Shown here: one piece after another, positions 48,226 through 59,885 of the stretch | How positions within the stretch are numbered: position 1 is the first letter of the stretch | Layout: every line of letters starts with the position of its first letter | Source of the DNA: Marsupella aquatica | Lineage: Eukaryota > Marchantiophyta | Assembly: GCA_973895155.1 (NCBI GenBank) | Contig: OZ316898.1 | Span: 3,286,001 to 3,350,000, forward strand | Length of the DNA stretch: 64,000 nt | Reading direction: 5' to 3' | Made by a program: the position numbers and the translations under genes | The notes under the pieces: generated by a model | The model's input: only the letters and a program-made list of their open reading frames with translations | Databases searched by the model: none | Told to the model about the DNA's origin: nothing

Positions 48226-48265
48226 CTCTCTCTCTCACTCACTCACTCACTCACTCACTCACCTA
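48226..48265. repeat. CT/CTCA microsatellite in the leader of the stress-protein gene
   Basis: CTCTCTCTCT is followed by about seven CTCA or CACT units. It lies about 60 bp before the start codon, so on the transcript it would be a GA/GAGT-rich 5' UTR. Length variation here could affect expression. Confidence 0.9.
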
Positions 48266-48299
48266 CTCACTTCGACTCCTGCCGGCCCGTAGAGAATCT

Positions 48300-48970
48300 A
48301 ACAGGACCCCATAATTCTGGACACCAAGATTTCAACATGAGGAGGAAAGCGGTGGACCAAGGAGAGAGGAGAATGCTGGGGGCTACAATCATCACCTCTC
48401 TGATTGTATGTGGGCTCGATCTGCATTGTTTCTGCACTGCTTCAGCTTCTCCAATCTTATCTTGCAGGGTTTGGATCTACATTGTCGTGCAGCCCCAGCT
48501 GAGCTTCGCGTTCTTCGCCGGGAAGATGCACTAGAGAGAGAACCCTTCCAGAAGCAATCGATGTCCAGAACGCCTCCACAACCCACGTCGCAAGAGAATC
48601 AAGTCGTGCTCTTCGATCACCGCCTCAGCTGAGACGAATGGGCCCCCCTGGCTGACTTTCTACACTTGCTTTGGGACCCTTTTGGACCCCTTTTGGGACC
48701 TGCACCATTAAACAATTGGCAGGACATGCTGCAGCCAGTCAATGTCTGGTCAGCCTTGCCTTGGAACCTGTGCTCTAATAAGGCAAGTTTTGCAAGCACA
48801 AGATCACAAAAATGTTCAGGAAATGGCACAGCTCGCCAAATAAGCCAATGTCCAGTTGAAGTGGCAAAGAACGAAATAATGGCCAAAGCTCTTATAAGCT
48901 CTCATTTCCATCCACACTTTTTGCATATAGTAGGGTGTCTCAATAAATACTCGAGTACACCAGGATAAGA
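48300..48970. other. Promoter side of the stress-protein gene
   Basis: This is the presumed promoter of the minus-strand gene. No TATA box was recognised. The short frames on both strands have no domain. Confidence 0.4.
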
Positions 48971-48976
48971 GTTTAG

Positions 48977-49046
48977 CATAACTCAAGAGTTATGAAAACT
49001 CCCATAACGCTATGGGAGTTGATTTTACTGGTTGCATACCAGTAAA
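48977..49046. repeat. Three consecutive perfect hairpins
   Basis: Hairpin 1: CATAACTC-AA-GAGTTATG, 48977-48994. Hairpin 2: AACTCCCATA-ACGC-TATGGGAGTT, 48997-49020. Hairpin 3: TTTACTGG-TTGCATA-CCAGTAAA, 49024-49046. All stems are perfect and the gaps are two and three bases. No coding frame is involved. Confidence 0.95.
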
Positions 49047-49865
49047 GCATTGTGGGCATAAGGACCTGGAATATGAGGGCTTTAGCTGGTTTTATGCAGG
49101 TTATTGTAGTCCATAATGCCCTCTTAATGCACACAAAGACCTAAGTGATGTTCTCTTTTTACAAAGTATAGGAGATGTTTCATAATGCCCTATCCAAATC
49201 TGCACCGTGCATTATTCTGTAAAGCACCAAAAAAAGAAATATCACAAAGCACAATATTAATATCATGTTGGTTCTAGTGCCTTCTTAGTTCAACTTATTG
49301 AAAACAATGGAAAAAAAACTTTAACTTATTGAAAACTCTGTGTTATTCTATCCCATTGGAATTTATTAAAAGGATTGATATGAATGGAATTTATTATAAG
49401 TTTATTGTAAAATGTCACACAGTGAGAAAAGGGGAGAAATGAGGCACAACAATCTTGAACTGTGAACCAGGTAAGGAGGCACGGGCCACTAGAGAGTCCT
49501 GATTTTTTTAGCTAAGTATGATATCAAAACAATGAAGGCAGCATCATTGTGCAAAACATTGGTGGTGACCTTCATATGGGACTGGAAGGTCAAGGGCTCA
49601 AGCCTTACCTTCTGCAATATTACTTTGATAAAGATGCACGACCCTGAAAAGGGGCAAAATTGTAAACCAAATATTATACTGAAAACCAGTATGGGTGGGT
49701 AGACATGAGGCAGAGAAAGAAGTGAAATAACTATAGCCCGAACTATAGGGGTTCAATTGTTTTCAATATGGAAAAACATAACAAAGAAAACAGCCATCAT
49801 AGGCCAAAATTAAAATAATAACCAAAAAAATTGAGCTTGGAAGCGGGTTTGGAAGACAAAAACTG
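49047..49865. other. Intergenic, repeat-like, no gene recognised
   Basis: CATAATGCCCT occurs at about 49113 and 49171. The words GGTCAAGGGCTCAAGCC at about 49587-49603 resemble a tRNA B box and may mark another SINE remnant. The rest is AT-rich with no frame. Confidence 0.4.
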
Positions 49866-50154
49866 GCAGAGATGCATCATATAGCACTATCAAAACTAAT
49901 AATGTTAATAAGTTCAACAAATGACATGCCTTGCCAAAACCCATTTCTATCCTAATTGCCTTCTCTAGATAGCAGGCAAGTCTATAACACTACAGAAAGT
50001 TCCGACATTCCCTATACTTCGTACAGCCGCCACTGTTGTTCCCTTGTTGATTTTATGGCCCCTAGACAAATTCATCTTCATTAACCTCCTATGCAGTACT
50101 GACAAAGATGCGCCATATAGCACTATCAAAACTAATAATGTTAATAAGTTCACT

Positions 50155-50275
50155 TCCCAGAGAGGCATGGCTGTGTGGTAGCTCACTTGAGTTGAGACTC
50201 ATAGATCTATAGTTCAAATGTTGTGGCTGACTATTTCCTTTCTGTGAGGTTTCACAGATGTCCCCTTAAAGATAA
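50155..50275 (+). mobile_element. tRNA-derived SINE, copy 1, with 13-bp target duplication
   Basis: The 121-bp body has box A TGGCTGTGTGG at 50168-50178 and a box B relative AGTTCAAATGT at 50211-50221, with tRNA-like spacing. It ends in a GATAATAA-type tail. TAATAAGTTCACT flanks it at 50142-50154 and 50276-50288. The site without insertion is seen at about 49904-49918. Confidence 0.85.
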
Positions 50276-50524
50276 TAATAAGTTCACTGAATGACATGTC
50301 TTGCCAAAACCCAATTCTATCCTGATTGCCTTCTCTAGATAGCGCGCAAGTCTATAACACTGCAGAAAGTTCCGACATTCCCTATACTCTGTACAGCTGC
50401 CGTTGTTGTTCCCTTGTTGATTTGATGGGCCCTAGACAAATTCATCTTCATTAACCTCCTCTGCAGTACTGACAAAGATGCACCATATAGCACTATCAAA
50501 ACTAATAATGTTAATAAGTTCACT

Positions 50525-50644
50525 TCCCAGAGAGGCGTGGCTATGTGGTAGCTCACTTGAGTTGAGACTCATAGGTCTATAGTTCAAATGTTGTGACTGA
50601 CTATTTCCTTTCCGTGGGATTTCACATATTCCCCTTAAAAATAA
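50525..50644 (+). mobile_element. Same SINE, copy 2, made by tandem duplication
   Basis: This copy is nearly identical to the first (box A is TGGCTATGTGG) and has the same flanking TAATAAGTTCACT and the same 3' tail. It shares its insertion point, so it arose by duplication of the block and not by a second insertion. Confidence 0.85.
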
Positions 50645-50825
50645 TAATAAGTTCACTAAATGACAGGCCTTGCCAAAACCCAATTCTATCCTGATTGCCT
50701 TCTCTAGATAGCGGACAAGTCTATAACACTGCAGAATGTTCTGACATTCCCTATACTTTGTACAGCCGCCGGCTGTTGTTCCCTTGTTGATTTTATGGCC
50801 CCTAGACAAATTCATCTTCATTAAC

Positions 50826-51050
50826 CTCCTATGCAGTTTAGCCCGGAGCTTTAGTCACTATTCTTTGCAGGGCCCAGGCTGCTGGTTTTAATAGACTCTT
50901 GGCAACTTCACCCTTATAAACCTCCTAGTATGCAGTTCCAGAGCTTTATTCACTATTCTTTGTAGGGCCCAGGCTGCTGGTTTAAAAGGCCTCCAGACAA
51001 ATTCATCTTTAATATGTCCCTTGTATGCAGTTTAGCCCAGAGCTTTGGCA
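50826..51050. repeat. 96-bp tandem duplication after the SINE array
   Basis: CCTCCTATGCAGTTTAGCCC at 50826 and CCTCCTAGTATGCAGTTCC at 50922 start related copies, both with GAGCTTTA.TCACTATTCTTTG and AGGGCCCAGGCTGCTGGTTT. A third partial start lies near 51020. Confidence 0.8.
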
Positions 51051-51689
51051 GGCTTTTCAATATGCTGGACGGGTTCAAAGCTTTGTTCTCGTTGGGCCTT
51101 GGATACATGTTGTTGATAGTGCAGGGGGTGGTAAATTTTGATTTTTTTTGTTTAAACCCATCAGTCTAGCTAGTATGGATCCAGAAAATGAAGCACCCTT
51201 CCTGCTTTTGGTGCCATCAAGTTTGGCTGCAACGGCATGTGGCATGTGAGGTCGCATATGATTTTGACAATAGCTAATTTTGACACCCCTCCGTACGTGT
51301 TAGGGTCTCATGTATTGAACTTGTTATATACACTCTTTAATGTATTTAGTCTCACTAACTAATTAGCGTCACACACTAATTATGTTCAGGCAAGTGACAT
51401 TATTTGCTGTCACCCCCAATTGTATTTGAATATGTTATATGAAAAAACTGATGATTGGAGCTGCAAAAATCTCTTGGTAGTACCCTAAACTGAATCCACT
51501 CCACTTTTATCTAGAGACCAGTTGCACACATGTTGCCTAACTATAGAGTAATATAAGCTTTCCTTGTATTTTGGCTTAAGTTTTATGTCTTTATAAATGA
51601 TTGACTATTTGAGAACATGGTTCCATTTGGTTTGCCCATCATAGATAGATTTGCTGGAGCAAGGAAACAGAATCAAGATTATGTCAAAC
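51051..51689. other. Intergenic, no gene recognised
   Basis: Nothing recognisable beyond AT-rich sequence and a 60-codon minus-strand frame without a domain. Confidence 0.5.
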
Positions 51690-52080
51690 TGTCAATAGTA
51701 ATAGAAGTCATTCCAAAAGAAGAAAAGTGTGATTGGGAGACAATGTCCCAAATGGCCATCAAATCAATAAACAACAGAAAAACCCCAGAAACTTAAAAAG
51801 CTGCAAAGCCCAAGAGCCGCAAAGCCCTACAGTCCAAATGCAAAAGAACTAAAGCCATATTGAACTGAAAAATTGGGTAGAGATTTGGGATAAGTGTGTA
51901 CCAGGAGGGTTGCAAAGAGGAAGTTGCCTGGGCAGTGGACCAGACCCCCTAAAACCAACTGCCTCTGCCCAAGAAAGGATAGAGAATGCCTGAGCCTGTT
52001 GGAGAGCAAGCTAAGAGACTCGCTGCCAAAAGAGGCGAGTGAGGACTGACACTACAAGATAAGACTAGTGCTCTATACAA
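51690..52080 (-). repeat. Dispersed repeat family A, copy 5
   Basis: On the minus strand this reads AGGCTCAGGCATTCTCTATC, TTGGGCAGAGGCAGTTGG and then GCCATTTGGGACATTGTCTCCC. The first two blocks match the 19.5-kb copy closely. A 60-codon minus frame across it fits a decayed coding region but shows no motif that I can name. Confidence 0.55.
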
Positions 52081-52854
52081 TAAACAGCACAATTCAGGAG
52101 GAAACAGTTTGAAAATAGGATACAGTATAAGAGTATGGACCCAAAGACCTCTAAAGCTAGCTAGCAAGTAGTAGATCCCCAAGGAGACAAACAACATAAT
52201 CCTCCACTCTCAGCCAAGCTGCCCTGGCTGCAGTCCAGAGAAGGTATGACAGGCACCAAGCAAAGTGCTGGACCAGAATCAAGAAGGTAATCTGGACATC
52301 ACCATGAGCTAGTTGATCTGCAGAACATCCTCATGAAGAAAGTGCACCTTACAAGAAATATATCATGCAGAAATGCCGCCTTGCCATAAGGTACCCCCAA
52401 GACCCTGAGACTGGCTGTCCAAGGCCAGGGAGAAAGAGGTAATGTAAATTGCTTTTCTTTTTGTTTCTGCTCGTTGCAGGAAAAAATATATAAAGATAGT
52501 AAGGAATCAAAGGCCCATCTAATACGGACTGCAGAAAATCCTGAAACATTCAACAAAAGGTGGTTGACTTTGGAAATTTGTATGTGCATTTATGTTCAAC
52601 AAAATTTGGTAATGTTGGGCTCCTTGGAAAGTTTTTCTGCATGATGTTATTGTCTTACCGCATGATGTTGTTGTTCTTACTGTCTGGTAAGGTTTTAGAG
52701 AAAAGGTTGCAGCACTCACTCATGCATAATGGAAACCCTCATGGAGTAACAGTTATTGTTAGAAATCTCAGAAAACTTGTGTAACAATGCCTACTAATCT
52801 GGTTTGCAGGTCTAAAATTGCAAGATTTTACTTTTTAACAATTTATTTGCCCTA
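52081..52854. other. Intergenic, no gene recognised
   Basis: The frames of 66-96 codons here overlap on both strands and show no domain. CCGCATGATGTTGTTGTT and TGCATGATGTTATTGTC form a small direct repeat near 52640-52680. Confidence 0.45.
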
Positions 52855-53470
52855 TATTATTGACACTGCTACATGGTGAATCCAACTTTCATGTTTTGTC
52901 TTATTCATATTTGTGTATCATGTATTTTTATTTTAATGTACCTTAACAAGGGGCATCCTTTGTATCACATAGATTTTTAATTCATTTTTGGACCCCTTTC
53001 AATTTTTGGTATCCTCCTATAGTATTTTGAATTTATTTTGGCAGCCCCTTAATTTTTAAACTTTGTTAAGTCCTAGAGAGAAACCAAGGGCTTCATTTTC
53101 TACCGCTTTAAGTATTCTCATGAGTGAGAGGAATGATTCTAAGTAATATCTTTAGGGTTTAGGATTCTAAGTAATGTCAACATATCCTGTCTTAAGTTCC
53201 CCTTGTGGCTTTCTTTCCTAAATTTATGAGTCATTAATAAGACACATTGAAGTAAGTGCCAACTAGTAGCATCTGTGTCATAAAATTTAATTGTACTTTC
53301 CATTGGTCACTATGTGCTTTTATTGCATGTGCTTTATTGATATTATTTTATTCCATTCACATTTAATATGTATTCTAGTTTTACTCTCTAATTTGTCCAC
53401 TTAATATCACTACCAGACAAAAAGTAAAGCATGTTCCAGGGATGAGCATGCTATATACCTGAATCTAATT
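52855..53470 (+). repeat. Dispersed repeat family D, copy 2
   Basis: It matches 41.78-42.31 kb in order: GCTACATGGTGAATCCA, TTTTAATGTACCTTAACAAGG, AGTATTTTGAATTTATTTTGG and ATGTTCCAGGGATGAGCATGC. A weaker relative may lie at 61.0-61.1 kb (CATCTTTTGTATCACA). Confidence 0.7.
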
Positions 53471-55364
53471 TTCTCCCACAACTTTCTCTACCCCTCCTGT
53501 TTCTTTGGGGAGTTCCTTGCAAAGTTGGTTCCCGGCCAGGATGGACCACTGGCTGACCAACAGGACTCAAATATATACCTAATGACTTTAGACATCCAAA
53601 AATGTGTGCATTTAGTACACAAAGGAGAGGTATTGTCTGAGTAATGTTCTAGGGTGGGTCCCCTGGATTGGGGTGGTCCAACAAGATTCTTTGTCAAAAA
53701 TGATGGACCCATCTGGGATTCGTTTGGGGACCTTCGTTGCATTATTTTTTATTCTGCTAAGGTCTTGTATGGTTAATGGAATAACACAGCTTTTAGTTTT
53801 CCCCATTATTGAACCTGACGATTGTTATGTCAAGCTGAGAAAGATCAGAGCACATTATTCGCCACCAATGTAGCGAGTCTTTTGTAGCGTCCACAGCATT
53901 TATGTTGGCTGATGAATAGAGAGAATAATCATGTACTACTGCAGCTACTACAACCCATTGGAGATGAGCTCACGTAGGGGGCACCTCATGGACCCATCCC
54001 TCAGATGAGTTGGCAATCTCGTCCCCTCCCAGGCTCAGATTTTGGTGAGCAAAAGTCTGCCTAGATCAGGATCAGTTGATGAAACAAATTCCATCCATGT
54101 CAAATGAGGCAAGTTTAAAACAGTCAATATAAGGCCTGGCTGAGCAGGTGGCCAGGGAACTGTATGAAGGCAATTGAGCAGAGCAGACTGTACTGGGTGA
54201 GGTGGTGAGTGACCAGGCAATCTCCTGAGGGCAGGTGCCCACCATAAGGAGGATGGCGATCGAGTGGGGGGACTGGGGACTGTGGACTGGGGCTGGGTGG
54301 TAGGGGATGGTGACTGTATATGGGAAATGCTCAGGAAAGATGGCGAGTGGACATGGAGGCCAGGTGTGCATTTGGCTTTTTGGTCACCAAAAACAATCCT
54401 ATTTTGTGTAAGTAGCAGAGAGTGAGGCATGAGTAAGAACTTGGCAAAATTTTGCCCCCAAAACAAGGTTGTTTCTCTCCTCAAAGAATACTCTTGTGAA
54501 GAAAACATTTATTACGTTTTTGGCTGTTGTGACTTGTGTGTTTGAGGATTTAGGAGTTGATGCTGAAATGGACCACCATTTTTGACCTAAGGACTGTGAT
54601 GGACCAAGCACAATGTGAGACCCCAAAAATGTGTCTAGTCTGTATTCAAACAAAGGAAAGGCGTTCTCTGAGTAAAAACTAATGTTTCAGGATTCATTGT
54701 CCAATATACAGGTTTCGATGGTCCATCTGAGCGCTTGTCGGTACGTCTGAGCTTGTCAATGTCGTGGTATATAGGAGCTTCGGTTAGGAGTTTCGAGATT
54801 GGAAGGGAAGAAGATAGCGGATATAATATGCATTTCAACCCTCACCAAATGAAAGTTTGAAATAATGCGGCACAATTCAAAGTTAGTAGCTGATTTCTAC
54901 AAAGAAAGTACGTAAAATCACAAAGAATTTGAGGTGGCCAGTATGGCAACCGAGAATGGTACCTATGGTAAACAACCTGAGTGTACTATGTATATGTGCG
55001 TATAGAAATTTGACATTCCTTGACCCTAAAAGAACAGCATTTGCCCAAGACGTACTTCAAGTTTTTTAGATGGTCCAGGGACTTCCATGACCTTTCTGAA
55101 TAGTACTTTCAATGAGTCTTTGGCGTGGTCCAGATTCAACTGCATCGCAGTTTTCTTACACTTTCGATTGAATGAGCCCTTTGGTCTGGTCCAGATTACA
55201 TCATTTCCATGAAGTCAACTTTGTACTGACAGTAGCATTGAGTCTTTGGCCTGGTACATGGTCAATTCCATTTAATTGCTTTGTAGCAGTTGGGAGAGCA
55301 GTTGGAGTCGTTGGAGTGGTTCAATTCATTCATGCGGCTGCTGATCCTGTGAATCTCCAACAAT
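53471..55364. other. Intergenic, no gene recognised
   Basis: A 157-codon minus frame at 54035-54508 is Pro/Ser-rich and of low complexity, with no domain. Near 55080-55260 the phrase TTTGG(C/T)(C/G)TGGTCCAGATT recurs three times as a loose repeat. No gene is called. Confidence 0.45.
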
Positions 55365-55678
55365 GAATTAACAAATCCTCTTAACTAGAACTGAATGCCA
55401 TATAACCCACATTCCCACAAGTCACACTCAGCATTTAACCTCAGAAAGCATTTAACCTCAGAAACCTCAGAACATCGGAGGTGGATTTCTTCTTATTCAA
55501 AGCACAGAATGGGATCGAACTGCTGCTGAATTAACAAATCCTCTTAACTAGAACTGAATGCCATATAACCCACGATCGAGTCACAGCATTAACCTCAGAG
55601 AGCATTGAAGCTCAGAACATCGGAGGTGGATTGCTTCTTATTCAAAGCACAGAATGGGATCGGACTGCTGGGGAACAG
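55365..55678. repeat. 163-bp tandem duplication
   Basis: Copies start GAATTAACAAATCCTCTTAA at 55365 and 55528 and both end in AAAGCACAGAATGGGATCG(A/G)ACTGCTG. The second copy is shorter inside by about 12 bp, because the first has an extra AAGCATTTAACCTCAG unit. Confidence 0.9.
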
Positions 55679-55765
55679 CAATAGATGGGCTCCTCCATCT
55701 TTTGCAGTTTCCAGACAAGTGAGTGGGCTCACACAAATTTTGGTCACCGGTTGAGCTACGTGGTC
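55640..55765 (-). mobile_element. Possible tRNA-related SINE remnant
   Basis: On the minus strand GTAGCTCAACCGGTG near 55755 fits box A and CAGTCCGATCCCATTCTG near 55655 fits box B (GTTCGATCCC in the duplicated copy near 55515). The spacing of about 95 bp is long for a tRNA. The match is suggestive only. Confidence 0.35.
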
Positions 55766-58700
55766 TGAAATCTTGGAAACAACCACAGCACAGATCAAAA
55801 GGTCACAGCAACCCACCATAGATTTTGCTGGAGATGATGGAATCAAGATCTCGTCCTCTCATCCTCCTTGCAATTATCAGACACTTTGTCATCGTGACAA
55901 CAGATTAGCGTCATCCGAAAATCTTAAATCGCGGCGGGTGCACTCACTTTAAGCTGCTTCCCCTTTTGGAATCGATCATTCAATTGGGCAAAACGTATGG
56001 AATCGCATTTCAATCACGTGAGCCTGTCGAGAAGCTTACTCATTACTGTGATAAGCGCCGCGCTTGCAACCACTAGCCTTACTTAATCGTTGTTGACACA
56101 TGACGATAGTATCTTCGGCATCGAGGTGACGTCTTTTCATGGGGTCCAGATCTTAACGTTCCGGCTGTGACAGTGTTCCAAATCTAGGGTAAATATTCCC
56201 AATGTCTGATTGGCTGGGCCCACCCTTACTGGAATCTGGTAAGAAATCTCGTCCTTCCAGTCCATCCATGGTTTATTTCCTAGCATTGCTGTCTTTGCTT
56301 CGAAACCTAGTCTAAAGCAAGAGGTTTTAGATTTCGAGAATCGTAAAGTATTCACCCAGCTCGTACAGCGCATTCTTTCACCAAAGATCTGACATCGTTT
56401 AGAGCTTAATTTCACGGCAGGGAGCAGGCAACCTCCTGGCAAGGCTGAGCTGAAATCTTGTAATTAAGAGAAACCCTCCATATCCACCAGTTCGTTGTCA
56501 ACCATTGCTTTAACGAACAAGATTGCAAAATGGTATTCCGGTGAACGGATTCAGAGCGGACATAAATATCCAGGCGTCGAGTGAATTTCATTCTAAGGGA
56601 TGTCCCAAAATCTCTTACCAACTTGTCGACGATGAGATTGCTTTCAGTATTGAAGTCCTCTGGAATCGGGATCCATTTTTCCTTAGTTAGTATGATAGTT
56701 TGAATGTGGCCAAGCAAGCAGTAAGAAAACTTGCAATACTTCTCTTGTGGTGTGTTGTAGTTGATGTGATATACTCTAAAAAATAGATGTAATTAATTTG
56801 TATCCTTTAAGAGTTTGTCGGGCCTGATAACGGAAGTTGCGACATTGACCTGATACCGAGGTCGTAACCCAGATATTCTAGATGCCAAGTGAATTGAAAG
56901 CTAGGAGCGAAGTGTACGAGGAAAGACCATTAGAAAGGCTGGTGGGAAACTATCAAACCAATCAAGTAATTGGGAGATTGCCATCGTTTGGGAAAATAAT
57001 GTTGTACGCATGGCATCAACCCACTCCGATGAAGCATTATTCATTGGACAACACTCAGTCACTGGTGAAACTAGTAATTGATTTCTGCACAAAATCCCAC
57101 GTTGCAATAGAGATCGGACATCGAATTTACTCGATCACCCACTTCCAAAGGATTGCAAGCTTCGTAAACTAAATCACTCACTGAAAACTCTATTCTTAAA
57201 TCAATTCATGATGGACTTCCAGATTTCTATCAAATTTCCTCCCGTTGCTCCATATTATGCCAATATGGAGCAACAATTGAAACCTCTGACTATGGAATTC
57301 TAACTTCACGTCAAACTCTGCTCATATTCTTGCGAGCTGACAATGCCTGCAGACTACTTACTGGGTCGATTAATGTTTTGGTGGTACTCTTAATTTCGAT
57401 TCATCTTGCAAGCTTGGACAGATATCTTCAATATCTCCTGTTTAATATCTCAATGTATGAATTTTCGATGGTAGTTGGATATCTCGATATCTGATAACTC
57501 TCGAGGCACAAGTCTAACTTTTGGAAGCTCAAAGTCTGTCGAGTGAGTGATGAAGTAATATTTAGAAATTCAGCACTCACTCAATTCTTCATGAAAATTA
57601 AAGATATTAGACTGGTTGGAACCCCGTTTCCAAGCAGCTTCTAAAGATTCCAAGAAGAGCTCATGCACTTGAATATCAAGGGAGATATTGTAGGTTAGAC
57701 CTATTGAAAACTTTTGTACATGAGAAAGGTGTACATGAGGGAAGGTGTAAAACGTGCCACTATCCATTCGTTGAAAGCACCATTTTCAACTTTGAAACTT
57801 TCAAGATATTTACTCACTTTGCAAGTTTCATAACATTATGAATAGGATAATGTCCTGGTTAGAATGTCCTGCTTAGACGGCATTGTGAGATATAATGCCC
57901 CAAAAGACGAGGGCCATAGCCTAACTTTTGAGGGACATTTGAGTGATTTTTTTATAAGAGACAGGAAAAAGTGAATCTCTGAAATAAGATTTTGAAGTTA
58001 AAGGGCTATGCATGAGGTTGCTATGCAATTGGCCAAAAACATGAACGAATTTAAAAGCAAATCTTGTGATCTTTGATGCAATTTATCTTTTTTTTTATAT
58101 GGTAAAATTATATTTAGGTTTTACCCGTATTTAGTTTATGGTATTTCACATGATCCCCTCTTCAAAAGAAGGGAAGTTGCATGGAAAATTATTGCACTAA
58201 AAAATACAAAGAGAAAATTCAAAAAAATCTTGACTATAAGGCAAACCCATCACCTAGGCAATGGCAGAGGATTTTGAGATTTGTCCTGTACTTGTCTCTT
58301 GGTAAGGAAAGAGAAACTTGCCAGGGAATTTTGAAATTTGTCCTATAATTGTCTCTTGGTAAAGGAGGTGAAATCTGAGCTTGCTTGAAATTTGGGTTTG
58401 TTTTCAATCATGCAGAAAGGAGAACTTCTAGCCCCTCCAAACTTGACAAACAAACTAACTAACTACTTTACTAAAACACTGCCAACAAAAAGGAAAAACA
58501 CACAAATGAGACAAGTCTAAAGGAAGAAGGGAACTAGGAGAACCCAAGAAAGCCTAGAAAGTACTATCCTCCTTCCACTAGACATATTTAAGGGGGAAGT
58601 GTCCAAGACTTCTCCCCTTTTCACTTTCCTCTCATTCTTCTCGTGTCTCCAGTTCCATATGGTCTCCCGTTCATATGGTCTCCCGTTCCATACTGCTCCA

Positions 58701-59570
58701 CAAATTCAGGAAAAGATACTATGTATGGTCAAACCTGGTGTAACCAGGTTTTGTCATGGCTAGTTGTGGGGTCAAGGAAAACTTTCCAAGTTAACTAAAA
58801 GTGTGTCAATAGATGTCACAATAATCTTACTTATAAAGAGGCAACTACAAGCTAAAGTTGTGGCTCAGCTTCTAGAGTGAAGCCTCTAGACATAACTCCA
58901 TGGCTCATCATGTGAATGGAAAATTCATGACTATGATATATGTCAAATGATAATCATGAATGCATTTTGTCATGATGACTATTTGTATTAAAAAAGGGGT
59001 TCTATGCCCCCACCATAACATATGTGCAAGAAAGAGAGATGTGCAATGAATATGGTATGTAATGGATGATTATAAAATGATGACATTCATGATGGTTTTT
59101 TGTTGTCATTCAAAGAATGTGAGTAACATATCATTTTGGTGATATTTTTATTGTCCTCCCCTCTATTCACGTTCAAAGAACCGGTAGTTTGGGCTATATT
59201 CCAAATGTTGGAAAGTTTCATTCAGAAGTTCTATAACTCAGTCCCAATTCAGTAAGCCAGCTACACCTCTGCAAATGCCATTTCCGCTTTTCCATATAAA
59301 AAACAATTGTCCACTAATAAGTGTAAAATGTCTCGTTTGTCAGCAATCATAGGTCAGATATTCTCCATAAGAGCAAGCCATTTTTCTCTATCCACATCTA
59401 ATGAACTAGAGTGTCACCAAGATCCACTGACAAAGTGGGTTATCTAGACAAGAACTTACTTTAATTATACCGTTTCCCTTCTTTCTTTGTGTTTGTTTTT
59501 CTCACAAGAAAACTGAATCCCCAAAAATGACATGACACTGCACCAGCACTAGCTAATTAGCCAAAAAGGC
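55766..59570. other. Unassigned region, no gene called
   Basis: Frames near 56137-56717 (minus, two of 101 codons) and 56882-57172 (plus, 96 codons) have no recognisable domain. The segment at 58.60-58.72 kb resembles 30.5-30.6 kb and has a 19-bp tandem pair (CATATGGTCTCCCGTT). The segment at 58260-58380 repeats AAATTTGTCCT...TTGTCTCTTGGTAA twice. Confidence 0.4.
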
Positions 59571-59574
59571 CAAG

Positions 59575-59885
59575 CAACATGCCCTCGGGGGGCTCAATCC
59601 AAAGGGTGTCCCATATCACGTGCGAAGTTTTGGGGGAATAAATACCCTAAAAGTTAACTCAATAAAGTTTTTGTGAAGAAATGTTTTACCCCTAACTTAA
59701 TGGAATATTCCCAAATTTGATTTTAAAAAACCCTATGATTCTTGTAACTCTCAAAATTGGATTAAAATAACCCTAATGTTTTTCAACAAAAACTTAAAAG
59801 TATTTCACTAAACCCAATAAAAAACCCTATACTTATTTGTGTGTGAGGGGTCGGAAGGAAAGAAGTGAGGACCCTGGGAACATGC
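59575..59885 (+). repeat. Dispersed repeat family B, copy (plus)
   Basis: It starts CCCTCGGGGGGCTCA and runs through CATATCACGTGCG, TGGAATATTCCC, AACCCTATGATTCTTGTAAC, CTCTCAAAATTGGATT and CCCTATACTTATTTGTG to GTGAGGACCCTGGGA. This is the same order as at 33.1 kb and the reverse of 15.9-16.13 kb. Confidence 0.65.

Larger units (their letters stand above)
49866..50830. repeat. Tandem array, period 236 bp then 370 bp
   Basis: GATGCxxCATATAGCACTATC starts units at 49871, 50107 and 50477, so the first step is 236 bp and the second 370 bp. From AGTTCA the steps are 49911, 50281 and 50650. The 134-bp difference equals the SINE body (121 bp) plus its 13-bp target duplication. The third unit breaks off near 50836. 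Minus-strand frames of 73 codons repeat with the array and are not genes. Confidence 0.92.

Noticed and set aside
49965-50821. Repeated 73-codon minus-strand frames that look like a gene family
   Set aside because: They repeat only because the DNA is a tandem array with a 370-bp period. The frames are not otherwise gene-like.
54035-54508. 157-codon Pro/Ser-rich minus-strand frame
   Set aside because: Low complexity, no domain, no flanking exon signals.
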